A stretch of 37,041 bases of DNA from Peptococcaceae bacterium (lineage in GTDB: Bacteria > Bacillota > Desulfitobacteriia > Desulfitobacteriales > Syntrophobotulaceae), in the NCBI GenBank assembly GCA_009783315.1, contig WRHI01000020.1:1-37041 (forward strand), in the 5' to 3' direction. Numbering within the stretch: the stretch's first letter is position 1; each line of letters starts with the position of its first letter. The position numbers and the translations under genes were made by a program. This document shows, piece after piece, positions 8,827 through 16,158 of this stretch. The notes beneath the pieces were generated by a model. That model saw nothing but the letters and a program-made list of their open reading frames with translations. It did no database searches and was not told the DNA's origin.

Positions 8827-9525
8827 GTGCCGATAGAAGTTGAGGCCTCAATAATCCATAATCGCATAATGACTGCAAACCAAAACCACGAGCCAGGAGT
8901 ACGTTTCTCCGGCTCGTTTACTTTCGCTTGGGAACAGCGTCGGTTTGATGAAGTCTTTAGCCCGATACCAAACAACACTCTGTCAAGGGCAGATTTGAAT
9001 TACGATGACGGCAAGATAAAGAGCGTTCACTATGGCGACATCCTCATTAAATACGGAGCAGTAGTGGACTGTCGTATAGATGTGATTCCGTTCATAACTG
9101 GAGCCGAGCCATTGGACTACAAGAGCCTAATTCTGCAAAATGGCGACGTGCTTATCGCCGACGCTGCCGAAGATGAAACTGTCGGAAAAGCTACTGAAAT
9201 AGCAGGGATTACGGACATTCCTGTCGTGTCAGGATTGCATACAATCGCTTACAGACCGAAGGTGAAAATGAAGCCAAACTATCTTGGTTACTATATGAAC
9301 TCGCCTTCGTACCATAGCCAATTACTGCCGCTTATGCAGGGTATCAAAGTCCTCTCAATCAGTCGGACGAACCTCGCAAAGACGACCGTATTCTATCCGG
9401 CGGCGGAGCAGGAACAGGCGCAGATTGGACAGCTTTTCGTCGGTCTCGACCACCTCATCACCCTTCATCAGCGTATGCCTTGTGATTCAGGTTTTGATGA
9501 GTACAAGGAGGACGAAATATGTTGA
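8827..9525 (+). CDS. Half-size HsdS, single target-recognition domain (cassette)
   Basis: The product (232 residues from GTG 8827, or 218 from ATG 8869, which looks the more natural start) has the FAWEQRR boundary motif, one target-recognition domain and the start of the central helix (LDHLITLHQR). It then breaks off into an unrelated tail, MPCDSGFDEYKEDEIC. The break falls exactly in repeat C, so the gene is a recombination product or donor. Its end overlaps the recombinase start by 7 bp. It may supply a domain to hsdS or work as a half subunit that dimerises. Confidence 0.85.
   Translation: MPIEVEASIIHNRIMTANQNHEPGVRFSGSFTFAWEQRRFDEVFSPIPNNTLSRADLNYDDGKIKSVHYGDILIKYGAVVDCRIDVIPFITGAEPLDYKSLILQNGDVLIADAAEDETVGKATEIAGITDIPVVSGLHTIAYRPKVKMKPNYLGYYMNSPSYHSQLLPLMQGIKVLSISRTNLAKTTVFYPAAEQEQAQIGQLFVGLDHLITLHQRMPCDSGFDEYKEDEIC
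8923..8939 (+). repeat. Domain-boundary repeat N, copy 3
   Basis: The 17 bp TTCGCTTGGGAACAGCG is repeated exactly in inverted orientation at 10957-10973, so the 2 kb between the two copies could invert. Confidence 0.85.
9446..9480 (+). repeat. Central-helix repeat C, copy 3 (left arm of inverted pair)
   Basis: This 35 bp arm matches the inverted arm at 10473-10507 at 34 of 35 positions. The two arms enclose the recombinase gene. Confidence 0.92.
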
Positions 9526-10445
9526 ATCAAACAAAAGGGTCAGAATTTTTCAGTCAATACTACGCTCGGTGGATTAAGGTCTACAAGGAAGGTGCAATCA
9601 GGAACGTCACAATGCAGAAGTACCTGATGACGCAGGTTTGGATTGAAAAGTTGGTTCCCAATCTCTTGACCTGCGAGCTGTCGAGGACGAACTACCAGCA
9701 ACTGCTCAATGACTACGCCGAATGCCACGAGAGGCAGACGACGATGGACTTCCACCACCAGTTGAAGGGTGCCATCTTGGACGCAGTGGACGAGGGGCTG
9801 ATTGACCGCGACCCGACGCGCAAGGCCATCATCAAGGGCAAGAACCCGCGAGAGAAGAAACCGAAGTACCTGAATCAGTTTGAGCTTCACACGCTGCTTT
9901 CGGGCATGGAGTTGAAGCCTGTGGTGAATTGGGAGTGGTTCATCTTGCTCGTCGCCAAGACGGGTATGCGCTTCTCGGAGGCTTTGGCCTTGACCCCGAA
10001 GGACTTCGACTTTGCCCATCAGTCATTGTCCATCAGCAAGACGTGGGACTACAAGGGCGACGGTGGCTTCCTGCCCACCAAGAACCAGTCGTCTGTGCGC
10101 AAAATCCAGATTGACTGGCAGACCGTTATCCAGTTCTCGGAGCTTATGAGGAACCTGCCACCGGAAGTGCCGATTTTCGTTGACGGCGCGGTCTTCAACT
10201 CAACGGTGAACGACATCCTGCGCCGTCATTGTATCCGAGCAAAAGTCCCGGTGATTTCGATTCACGGGCTGCGCCACACCCACGCCTCGCTACTCTTGTT
10301 TGCGGGTGTGTCGATTGCGAGCGTCGCGCGAAGGCTCGGTCACGCGAGCATGACCACGACCCAGAAGACGTACCTGCACATCATCCACGAGCTTGAAAAC
10401 CAAGACGTGGAACTGGTGATGAGGTCGCTATCCGGGTTGAGCTGA
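9519..10445 (+). CDS. Tyrosine site-specific recombinase (hsdS invertase-type)
   Basis: The 308-residue protein has an N-terminal SAM-like core-binding domain and a C-terminal catalytic domain. The latter shows the first Arg in TGMRFSEAL, HGLRHTHASLL (His-x-x-Arg), LGHASMTTTQ (second His) and the Tyr nucleophile in KTYLHI. AAGGAGG precedes the ATG at 9519. Its position inside a type I restriction locus, between inverted hsdS repeats, is that of CreX/PsrA-like enzymes that shuffle specificity domains in other Firmicutes. The substrate repeats are inferred from position. It lacks features of an element-integrating phage integrase such as adjacent att sites or an excisionase gene. Confidence 0.9.
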   Translation: MLNQTKGSEFFSQYYARWIKVYKEGAIRNVTMQKYLMTQVWIEKLVPNLLTCELSRTNYQQLLNDYAECHERQTTMDFHHQLKGAILDAVDEGLIDRDPTRKAIIKGKNPREKKPKYLNQFELHTLLSGMELKPVVNWEWFILLVAKTGMRFSEALALTPKDFDFAHQSLSISKTWDYKGDGGFLPTKNQSSVRKIQIDWQTVIQFSELMRNLPPEVPIFVDGAVFNSTVNDILRRHCIRAKVPVISIHGLRHTHASLLLFAGVSIASVARRLGHASMTTTQKTYLHIIHELENQDVELVMRSLSGLS

Positions 10446-10979
10446 ACCTACACGGTTCCAGAGACTTACACGAGGCGTACGCTGATGAAGGGTGATGAGG
10501 TGGTCGAAAGACATGAACGCTTCTCCGATATACTTCTGCTCGGTAGAACTTGGATACAGAAAACTCATTTCAGAGAAATCGTCATAGCTGATACTGCGCC
10601 CGTCACGGATTCCGTAGGTCACAGTTTCGAGCCGCTTGACGAAGCTCCTGGAGCTGAAAATGTATTTCCAGAACAAATCATCGTGGCTTTCCTTGTCGAT
10701 GAAATCAAGCACCGTATAAGCCGGAGACGTGATTCCTTCAACATTTGAGTGGGCGAAACCACCTTGAAATGAGCGTAGATGAATTACGAACTGCCCCGGC
10801 AAAACTCGTTTGTAAGTTGCCTCGTTTTTCTTGTTGTGGGCGATGTTGATTCCTGTGTCCTCGCGCAGAATCATTCCTCTGTCTTGCGTCGCAGAAAGAA
10901 CGGGCAATTCTGGGTAGCCTTTATCAGCCGTTGTCTTGAAAATATCGACTGCCTTCCGCTGTTCCCAAGCGAATGGCAT
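10428..10979 (-). CDS. Inverted half-size HsdS (silent specificity cassette)
   Basis: Read on the minus strand, this 183-residue frame starts MPFAWEQRK (boundary motif), holds one target-recognition domain (with TYGIRDGRSISYDDFSEMSFLYPSSTEQKYIGEAF) and ends FDHLITLHQR plus a short foreign tail. No ribosome binding site precedes the ATG, and the frame converges on the recombinase with 18 bp of overlap. It is thus best seen as an unexpressed store of a different recognition domain. Its two ends carry the same repeats as hsdS and the 8827 copy, but inverted, so inversion could place it behind an active 5' end. Confidence 0.85.
   Translation of the reverse strand: MPFAWEQRKAVDIFKTTADKGYPELPVLSATQDRGMILREDTGINIAHNKKNEATYKRVLPGQFVIHLRSFQGGFAHSNVEGITSPAYTVLDFIDKESHDDLFWKYIFSSRSFVKRLETVTYGIRDGRSISYDDFSEMSFLYPSSTEQKYIGEAFMSFDHLITLHQRTPRVSLWNRVGSAQPG
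10473..10507 (-). repeat. Central-helix repeat C, copy 4 (right arm of inverted pair)
   Basis: Reverse complement of 9446-9480 with one mismatch. The left 5 bp (AGGCG, 10473-10477) are shared only with copy 3 and not with the hsdS copies. Confidence 0.92.
10957..10973 (-). repeat. Domain-boundary repeat N, copy 4
   Basis: Exact 17 bp inverted match to 8923-8939, encoding the FAWEQR boundary of the inverted cassette. Confidence 0.85.
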
Positions 10980-11068
10980 TTGGGTGCCGTGACATGCGAA
11001 TTTCCTGGACAGTCATTGACTGCGCGAGTAAAATGGAAGCATAGAATCCAACAAGGGAGGACTCGCTA

Positions 11069-11743
11069 ATGGCACAGCACTACGTCTACCGCTTCTATGC
11101 GGAGCTGAAAGACTACAAGCCGAAGATATGGCGACGATTCGAGATTAACGGCGAGAAGACGATAGCCGAGCTTGGCTATGCGCTGATGATTATGTTTGAA
11201 ATGCAAGCGAGCCACCTGTTCTGCTTCAACGAAAACGTCCGGGGAGCATCTCTCGCCGCCCTGCGGACGCAATTCTCCGAAGAACAAATCCAGAAGGTTT
11301 GGAGCAAGGGTGAATGGGATGACTTCACAAAGAACGTGCGCTATGAGCTTCCCTTCGGGGACAGCTTCCTTGGCGACAATGAGCGGCTGGAAGTCGCCAA
11401 CAGAATTAAGCTACAGCAGATAAGCCGCAAGCCCGGCTGGAAGCTGACCTTTGAGTACGACTACGGCGACGGCTGGGAGGTTGACTTGGAGCTGATAGCT
11501 TGCGAGAAGCTCGAAGTGTCGCTGGCAGACCTGCCCTGCGTCAATGAGGGCGAGGGGGTTGGAATCGTTGAGGATGTTGGCGGCATACCCGGCCTTGAAG
11601 AACTTGCCAAAGCCTTGAAGAAAGGCTCCGGCAAGAAATACGACGACTTCTGCGCATGGCTCGGCTCCACCACGCTTGACCTTGAAGCCTTCAACAAGGA
11701 CGACATGAAATTTCCGCTTGAAGAAGCTCATGCGCGTTTATAA
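11069..11743 (+). CDS. Plasmid pRiA4b ORF-3-like family protein
   Basis: The 224-residue protein carries the family hallmarks: an opening YRFYAELKDYKPKIWRRFEING with the recurrent xxIWRRxxV step, ALMIMFEMQASHLFCFN, and FEYDYGDGWEVDLELI, the most conserved block. It closes on CVNEGEGVGIVEDVGGIPGLEEL. The biochemical role of this family is unknown; members are frequent on plasmids and islands. AGGGAGG precedes the ATG. The C-terminus overlaps a short 34-codon frame (11730-11834) that I could not identify. The gene is intact and follows the hsd shufflon directly. Confidence 0.88.
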   Translation: MAQHYVYRFYAELKDYKPKIWRRFEINGEKTIAELGYALMIMFEMQASHLFCFNENVRGASLAALRTQFSEEQIQKVWSKGEWDDFTKNVRYELPFGDSFLGDNERLEVANRIKLQQISRKPGWKLTFEYDYGDGWEVDLELIACEKLEVSLADLPCVNEGEGVGIVEDVGGIPGLEELAKALKKGSGKKYDDFCAWLGSTTLDLEAFNKDDMKFPLEEAHARL

Positions 11744-11904
11744 AGAGATATACGAATACCACTCCGCCCCGACCGACAAAATGCTCGCAGTGTTGAACCG
11801 CGATTATCTGGGCAAAGGCTCGCGGGGGTATTGAATCAATGACCATGAAGCTACGAAGAACCTATGGCGAGGCAACCGCGCCGTCTACCGTTGCCCTCAT
11901 GTGA

Positions 11905-12170
11905 CTGATTGAGGCGCAGAGCTAGACGACGGTTGCGAACTGGACGCTTGACTATACGGAACAGAATATGCTGCCGTTGTTTGCCAAGCATTGCCCCGGC
12001 GATGAGCGACCCGCTCACGCGATTGCCGCCGCCCGTGAATGGCTCGAAGGCAAGGTCAAGTTTGCCCTATGTAAAGAGCATCATTTTGAGCGAGTGTCAT
12101 GCAGCTGCCCGTGAACTGAACGGCAACCCTCCTTTTGAGATTCTGGGCAACAAAAACGTTGATTTATCAG
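11905..12170 (+). pseudogene. Decayed immunity-like gene (Imm-5-like family)
   Basis: Translated pieces in different frames line up with the small immunity-like family found beside toxins and in islands. One frame gives NWTLDYTEQNMLPLFAKHCP followed by GDERPAHAIAAAREWLEGKVKF, and a second frame gives ECHAAARELNGNPPFE, the usual 'aCHAAAR' helix. The frame change falls near 12070-12100, and stops interrupt the upstream part, so the gene is broken. The 5' part (about 11744-11900) shows no clear homology. Family assignment is from memory of its recurring 'ALxCAExVLPLFExxYPxDxRPRxAIEAARxW' pattern. This entry accounts for most of the 465 bp gene-free stretch. Confidence 0.6.
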
Positions 12171-12208
12171 GCATTATACGATTTTACCTCAGGGGATTGT
12201 TGTCAGTG

Positions 12209-13957
12209 TCACAAATATCTATATAGGGCCTTCAGTTCATCCTGCATAGCCGGGCGATTCGAGTAGGTGAAGCGCCAACTCTCAAGCATTTTGCTTACTC
12301 TGAATTTTCCTTCAGCAAATGAAAACATCTTCTTAATAAAACCGGCAATCTCCTGATAGTATGAGCGACCGCCTGCAAATTCCGATAATTTCCATATAAG
12401 TCTTTCGTACAAATCCAATAGTTCATTGTCATACTCCGGTCTTAACGCATCCTCATACTTTATGAGTTCGCTGAGGGTGAGTTTCTCAAAACCACGCCCT
12501 TCGCGTATCCGTACCGCCAATGCGTCAAACAATTGATCTTTTAATCCTTCTGAAGCTAACAAGTGCTTAATATCAACTCCCTGAGCAGACAAAGCATCAA
12601 AAATCTTTTTTCGTTCCTGATGCCATAAGTCAGCTGCGGTATTCTGCTTTAGTTCATAAAAAACGTCGATATTGCCCCGGTTGTACTCCGTAATATACTC
12701 AAACCGTTCTTCCCTGGCCTTTGCAGGCCAACCGCCTTTTAAATAGCAATCGATAAGTTTTCTTGAGTACTTGCTGACCAAACCTGGAAACTCGCTGTCC
12801 ATTTCTTTGCTTTTCTCCAGAAGCTGAATCAAATCGGGCAGATTTCCAGCATCTTCAAGCTCTGACATCACTATTCCACGAATCGTGGGCAAATGCCAGT
12901 ACTGCTTGCGGAATTTTTCCACATCTCCCTTGCTGTGTCCCAATTCCTCCATCAGTTTCATACGTTCTTTTATATTTTTCGATAGTTCATAGTCGCCATG
13001 CCAGCTCTTGTCATTTGCTAAGCGCTCAATTCTTCTGTCAATGGATTCGAGCTTCGACAAAGCAAAATCATTGTCTTTGAAGTGCTCAGAAATGAAAGCA
13101 TCAATTTCGTCTGACATATATTCGCCAAAACCAATCTTTTCACACGTCTGTGTCAATTTCTTAAAAATATATTCAAGCAAGTCTCGGCTTTCAGAATTCT
13201 CTACAATATAGTCCCATAACTCAATACACTCATCGGTAAAATACTGCGTTTCTCCTCCGCTGTCATCAATGTCTGTATCGGCAAATAAGCAAAATACATA
13301 TATGCTCACATCGAATGCCTTTTTTGCCTCATCATCATCCAAGGTGAAATCTCTTAAATCAAAAATTACTTCGCTAATCAAACGAGATGCGAATGAGCTT
13401 GCATTTCTCCAATCCACAAAGCCATGATGATCAGCACATTGACGCAATATCATATCTGCGTTTTTTAGTTTGTTATTATAGTATTCACTCATGCTATCAT
13501 CACTTTTGTAATATCTTAGCATGAACCCGATCCTTAGATCTTTGTCGTTTTCCAGAATCGTCAGCAATTCTTTTCGGAGCGTTTCCGTTCCCATGCCTGC
13601 GATAACTTCCCTTAATGCGGCAGTCGTCTTGTTGGCTGACACATTTGTATTACCTATTTTGCTACTTCCATTCGATTTAGGACTGTCGAAAAATTCTTCA
13701 TGCTTAAAAAGAACAGCCGCCATGTGTTTGCAGTAATTCCCATCTTCGGCATATGGGCATGAGCAACTCATGTCGGTAATCAGTTCTCCACTAAAAGAGA
13801 TTTCAACAAAATAGTCAGATGTGCCTTCGACGGCAGCCGTCAACAAATCGCCTACTTTTTTCAGATCGCCAACAGCGCCATCGCAGAAGTAATCATATCC
13901 TCGATCCAAAATGTGTTCTCTAAAAAACTGCTGCCATCCCAACTTATGAGCCTCCAT
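12209..13957 (-). CDS. SWIM zinc-finger protein
   Basis: The 582-residue protein has one SWIM zinc finger near its start: C65-x-C67-x8-C76-x-H78 within CSCPYAEDGNYCKH. SWIM fingers bind nucleic acid or protein. The rest is a long helical region without recognised motifs, rich in short charged helices resembling the repeat-like C-terminal part of stand-alone SWIM proteins. No ATPase or nuclease motif was seen. It lies 14 bp downstream of the 195-codon gene and probably forms an operon with it. Its codon use is AT-richer than the hsd genes, suggesting a different origin. Specific function unknown. Confidence 0.85.
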   Translation of the reverse strand: MEAHKLGWQQFFREHILDRGYDYFCDGAVGDLKKVGDLLTAAVEGTSDYFVEISFSGELITDMSCSCPYAEDGNYCKHMAAVLFKHEEFFDSPKSNGSSKIGNTNVSANKTTAALREVIAGMGTETLRKELLTILENDKDLRIGFMLRYYKSDDSMSEYYNNKLKNADMILRQCADHHGFVDWRNASSFASRLISEVIFDLRDFTLDDDEAKKAFDVSIYVFCLFADTDIDDSGGETQYFTDECIELWDYIVENSESRDLLEYIFKKLTQTCEKIGFGEYMSDEIDAFISEHFKDNDFALSKLESIDRRIERLANDKSWHGDYELSKNIKERMKLMEELGHSKGDVEKFRKQYWHLPTIRGIVMSELEDAGNLPDLIQLLEKSKEMDSEFPGLVSKYSRKLIDCYLKGGWPAKAREERFEYITEYNRGNIDVFYELKQNTAADLWHQERKKIFDALSAQGVDIKHLLASEGLKDQLFDALAVRIREGRGFEKLTLSELIKYEDALRPEYDNELLDLYERLIWKLSEFAGGRSYYQEIAGFIKKMFSFAEGKFRVSKMLESWRFTYSNRPAMQDELKALYRYL

Positions 13958-13971
13958 ATCAATCCTGCGTT

Positions 13972-14532
13972 CTAATCTGTCTCGTCATCAGCAAAAAAGC
14001 TGTCATAAACTTCTTGAATCTCCTCAATCTCCCCTGCCGTGTGATTATTCTTCCAATCGTATATTATGTTTTCGGCGACGGTATATGGATCATCAGGACA
14101 CCAATCGCGAAATTCATTGTTCCCGGATTCGCCATATCGCAGAAGGCCGATAATAATACCCTTACAGCATTCCTTTTCTTCCATCTTCATGCCAAGGCTA
14201 TTATACTGCTCCATTTTCCGAGTATAACGCCACACCTCATCTTCAATCATCTTAAATGCAACGTCAGTCGGATCCTGATAACCGTCATGCGTCTTCCCGG
14301 AATCGTCCCATAAATCTTCGACTTGAATAGAGTTAAGACTTCTGAAAACTTCATCCGCAATTACATCAGCTTCAACTTCAGCTAAAGCAGCCTTTGACAT
14401 TTCATAAATGCGTTTCGCCAAATCGCCATCTTTGCACAACTCAAGAAGTATCTCTATCGACGCTTCCCTGCATAAAGCCTCGATAAACTTTAGTTGGCTT
14501 TTTTCAATGTCATTAATGCCGTTCTTATCCAC
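13972..14532 (-). CDS. Hypothetical acidic protein paired with the SWIM gene
   Basis: About 186 residues, acidic and helical, with blocks IADEVFRSLNSIQVEDLWDDSG, DGYQDPTDVAFKMIEDEV and CCKGIIIGLLRYGESGNNEFRDWCPDDPYTVAENIIYDWK. I recall similar proteins beside SWIM zinc-finger genes, but no function is known. The frame is open up to a TTG at 14559, but that codon has no spacing from its AAGGGA. The GTG at 14532 with GGGAG 7 bp upstream is the better start. It is the first gene of a likely two-gene operon. No signal peptide or membrane segment. Confidence 0.75.
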   Translation of the reverse strand: MDKNGINDIEKSQLKFIEALCREASIEILLELCKDGDLAKRIYEMSKAALAEVEADVIADEVFRSLNSIQVEDLWDDSGKTHDGYQDPTDVAFKMIEDEVWRYTRKMEQYNSLGMKMEEKECCKGIIIGLLRYGESGNNEFRDWCPDDPYTVAENIIYDWKNNHTAGEIEEIQEVYDSFFADDETD

Positions 14533-14679
14533 AATGTTACTCCCGTCATTCCCACCCAATCCCTTGTGAGATTTGTTAGGGATATTTTCGCATGTTTAAA
14601 GGGTTTTGGATAGTCTTCAAGAGGGCAAAGGTGTTTGATACTGCTTGTGTTGGTTGCAAAATGGTTGCAGTTACTTCAC

Positions 14680-15075
14680 TCAATCTGTATGTTCCAGACC
14701 GTCAATTACTTCAAAATGCTTTGTGTTATGAGTAATCAAAATATATTCGTTGCGAACACAATATGCCGCAATCAAAATATCTGCATCATCCAAAGGTGTT
14801 CCAGCTTTGCGCAAATCAGCATGTATAGTTGCGGCAACATCCAACACAGCCCTGTCAATTTCACCAACTATTGTGTCAACACATAGTGTCTCAAATATCT
14901 TCATCTTTTTGCTGGCGTTGCTGGCCAGAAGACCACGCTTAATCTCATAATAGACAATTGGAGGGATGACAATTTCATGGCCATCCCCAGTTTCTTTTTC
15001 TATCCGATCAGCTATATTTTCATCACCTTTGAGCAGGTACGAAATAATATTGGAATCTAATGCCAATATACTCAT
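14680..15075 (-). CDS. vapC: PIN-domain toxin, VapC family
   Basis: The 131-residue protein is a typical PIN ribonuclease toxin. Acidic metal ligands appear in LALDSNIISYLL (first Asp), YYEIKRGL (Glu), PLDDADILIAAYC (Asp pair) and ITHNTKHFEVI (the late Asn/Asp position). VapC toxins cut tRNA or rRNA when freed from their antitoxin; the target here cannot be told. The start overlaps the antitoxin stop by 4 bp, the standard coupling. Confidence 0.92.
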   Translation of the reverse strand: MSILALDSNIISYLLKGDENIADRIEKETGDGHEIVIPPIVYYEIKRGLLASNASKKMKIFETLCVDTIVGEIDRAVLDVAATIHADLRKAGTPLDDADILIAAYCVRNEYILITHNTKHFEVIDGLEHTD

Positions 15076-15329
15076 AAGTCTATATCCCGTGCGAAATTGA
15101 CTCGTTGTCCCACAATTTCATCGAACTCAGGGGTTAGTTCTTCATCGCAATTTCTTAACTCGGAAATAAATTCCCGCCAAGCCTTAGCATTAAGGTTTTC
15201 CTTAACAGGCTCTTGGATTGGAATAAGCCGAATTTCTCCTTTTTCTTCACGCAACGCAACTTTTTCAGTTTGAATAAGCCGAAAAAGGGTTTCAGGTAAA
15301 GCTCTTGTATTGAGTATCTTTTCACTCAT
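15072..15329 (-). CDS. Antitoxin partner of the PIN toxin (VapB-like)
   Basis: 85 residues from the ATG at 15329, which has GGAG upstream; a longer open frame to 15380 has no ribosome binding site. The N-terminal half (RALPETLFRLIQTEKVALREEKGEIRLIPI) looks like a small beta-rich DNA-binding and dimerisation domain. The acidic tail (EELTPEFDEIVGQRVNFARDIDL) would wrap the toxin. The exact antitoxin family is not certain. Confidence 0.8.
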   Translation of the reverse strand: MSEKILNTRALPETLFRLIQTEKVALREEKGEIRLIPIQEPVKENLNAKAWREFISELRNCDEELTPEFDEIVGQRVNFARDIDL

Positions 15330-15370
15330 GAAAAACGCTCCTTTCAGAAGCCAAACATTTCTGTATCTCC

Positions 15371-15408
15371 ATTGTACCATAAGAAGATTTTAAAATCATT
15401 TTAAAATC
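15371..15408 (-). promoter_or_regulatory. Promoter/operator of the toxin-antitoxin pair
   Basis: On the minus strand TACAAT (15371-15376) is a good -10. The palindrome GATTTTAAAATC at 15386-15397, followed at once by a second ATTTTAAAATC (15398-15408), sits over the -35 region. Tandem palindromes in this place are typical of antitoxin autorepression. Confidence 0.55.
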
Positions 15409-15601
15409 ACTTCAAGCACTTCCCCGGTCGAGCCATTGACAATTCATTCAATAGTTATTATCTGAAACTTCGCACATAAGAAACAAGCTCTGAACCTTGA
15501 AAAATCAATACTCTGGGGTACAAGAAACGACGAGATCCTCAAGAATACGGTAAAATGTTAGTTGTCGACAAAACAAAACACCATCTCCAGGAGGATCCGT
15601 C

Positions 15602-15943
15602 ATGATAAGTATATCAGAGAAAGCCCGTGCCGAACAGTCAACAATTAAAAGTGTTTCGCACTTCTACAAGCAATACCAGCTGGGCAAGGCACTCAAAAAC
15701 GCTGGTGCTTACAAACAAGAGGGTATTCCGGTTGCCGCGCTCATCCACTACCTGATAACCCTTGTCTACACCGGAAAAAGCATGTATCAGGACATGCGCA
15801 GCGCCAACCCGTTAGCACAGGGATACAAAAAAGACGTCATATACAGGTTCTTGAACAAGGCGTTCATCAACTGGCAGGCATTTTATCCCATGAAATATTT
15901 ATTGGTTGTCCGTCTAATGCTCCAGAGGGGTTATCAATGGTAA
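15602..15943 (+). mobile_element. Fragment of an IS4-like transposase gene
   Basis: The 113 codons match the N-terminal part of an IS4-superfamily transposase: VSHFYKQYQLGKALKNAGAYKQEGIPVAALIHYLITLVYTGKSMYQDM, then KDVIYRFLNKAFINWQAF. The catalytic DDE region is missing, since the frame closes after about 100 homologous residues (the last ones, RLMLQRGYQW, look foreign). AGGAGG precedes the ATG. It is a relic; no terminal inverted repeats were identified in the flanking 200 bp on either side. Confidence 0.8.
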
Positions 15944-16108
15944 ATTCCAATTCGTGATATCGATCACTATTTAAATACGTTTGCTTGATTCTATAGGAAA
16001 GCGTTTTCCAATTAAAATATCCATTTACAAACTATACTCCTGCTCAATTACTACGATGAGTATCTTTGAAATAATTTCGATTGGTTGGAAAATGGTTGGT
16101 ACACGGTA

Positions 16109-16150
16109 TAAAAAAGCGTCAGAACCTTGATTTATAAGGCTTTGACGCTC
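16109..16150 (-). terminator. Intrinsic terminator after guaA
   Basis: On the minus strand the stem AGCGTCA (16143-16149) pairs with TGACGCT (16115-16121), with further CCTT/AAGG pairing inside, and is followed by a run of T residues (plus-strand A run at 16111-16115). It lies 9 bp after the guaA stop. Confidence 0.85.
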
Positions 16151-16158
16151 CCAAACCT

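Noticed and set aside
9519-10445. Phage or island integrase reading of the recombinase
   Set aside because: It sits between hsdS repeats with no att sites, excisionase or phage genes. The specificity-shuffling role fits the context better.
11909-12226. 105-codon plus-strand frame as an intact gene
   Set aside because: Only its middle matches a protein family, and the preceding part of the same family is in another frame, so it is a pseudogene fragment.
15602-15943. Complete insertion sequence
   Set aside because: The catalytic part of the transposase is missing and no terminal repeats were found.
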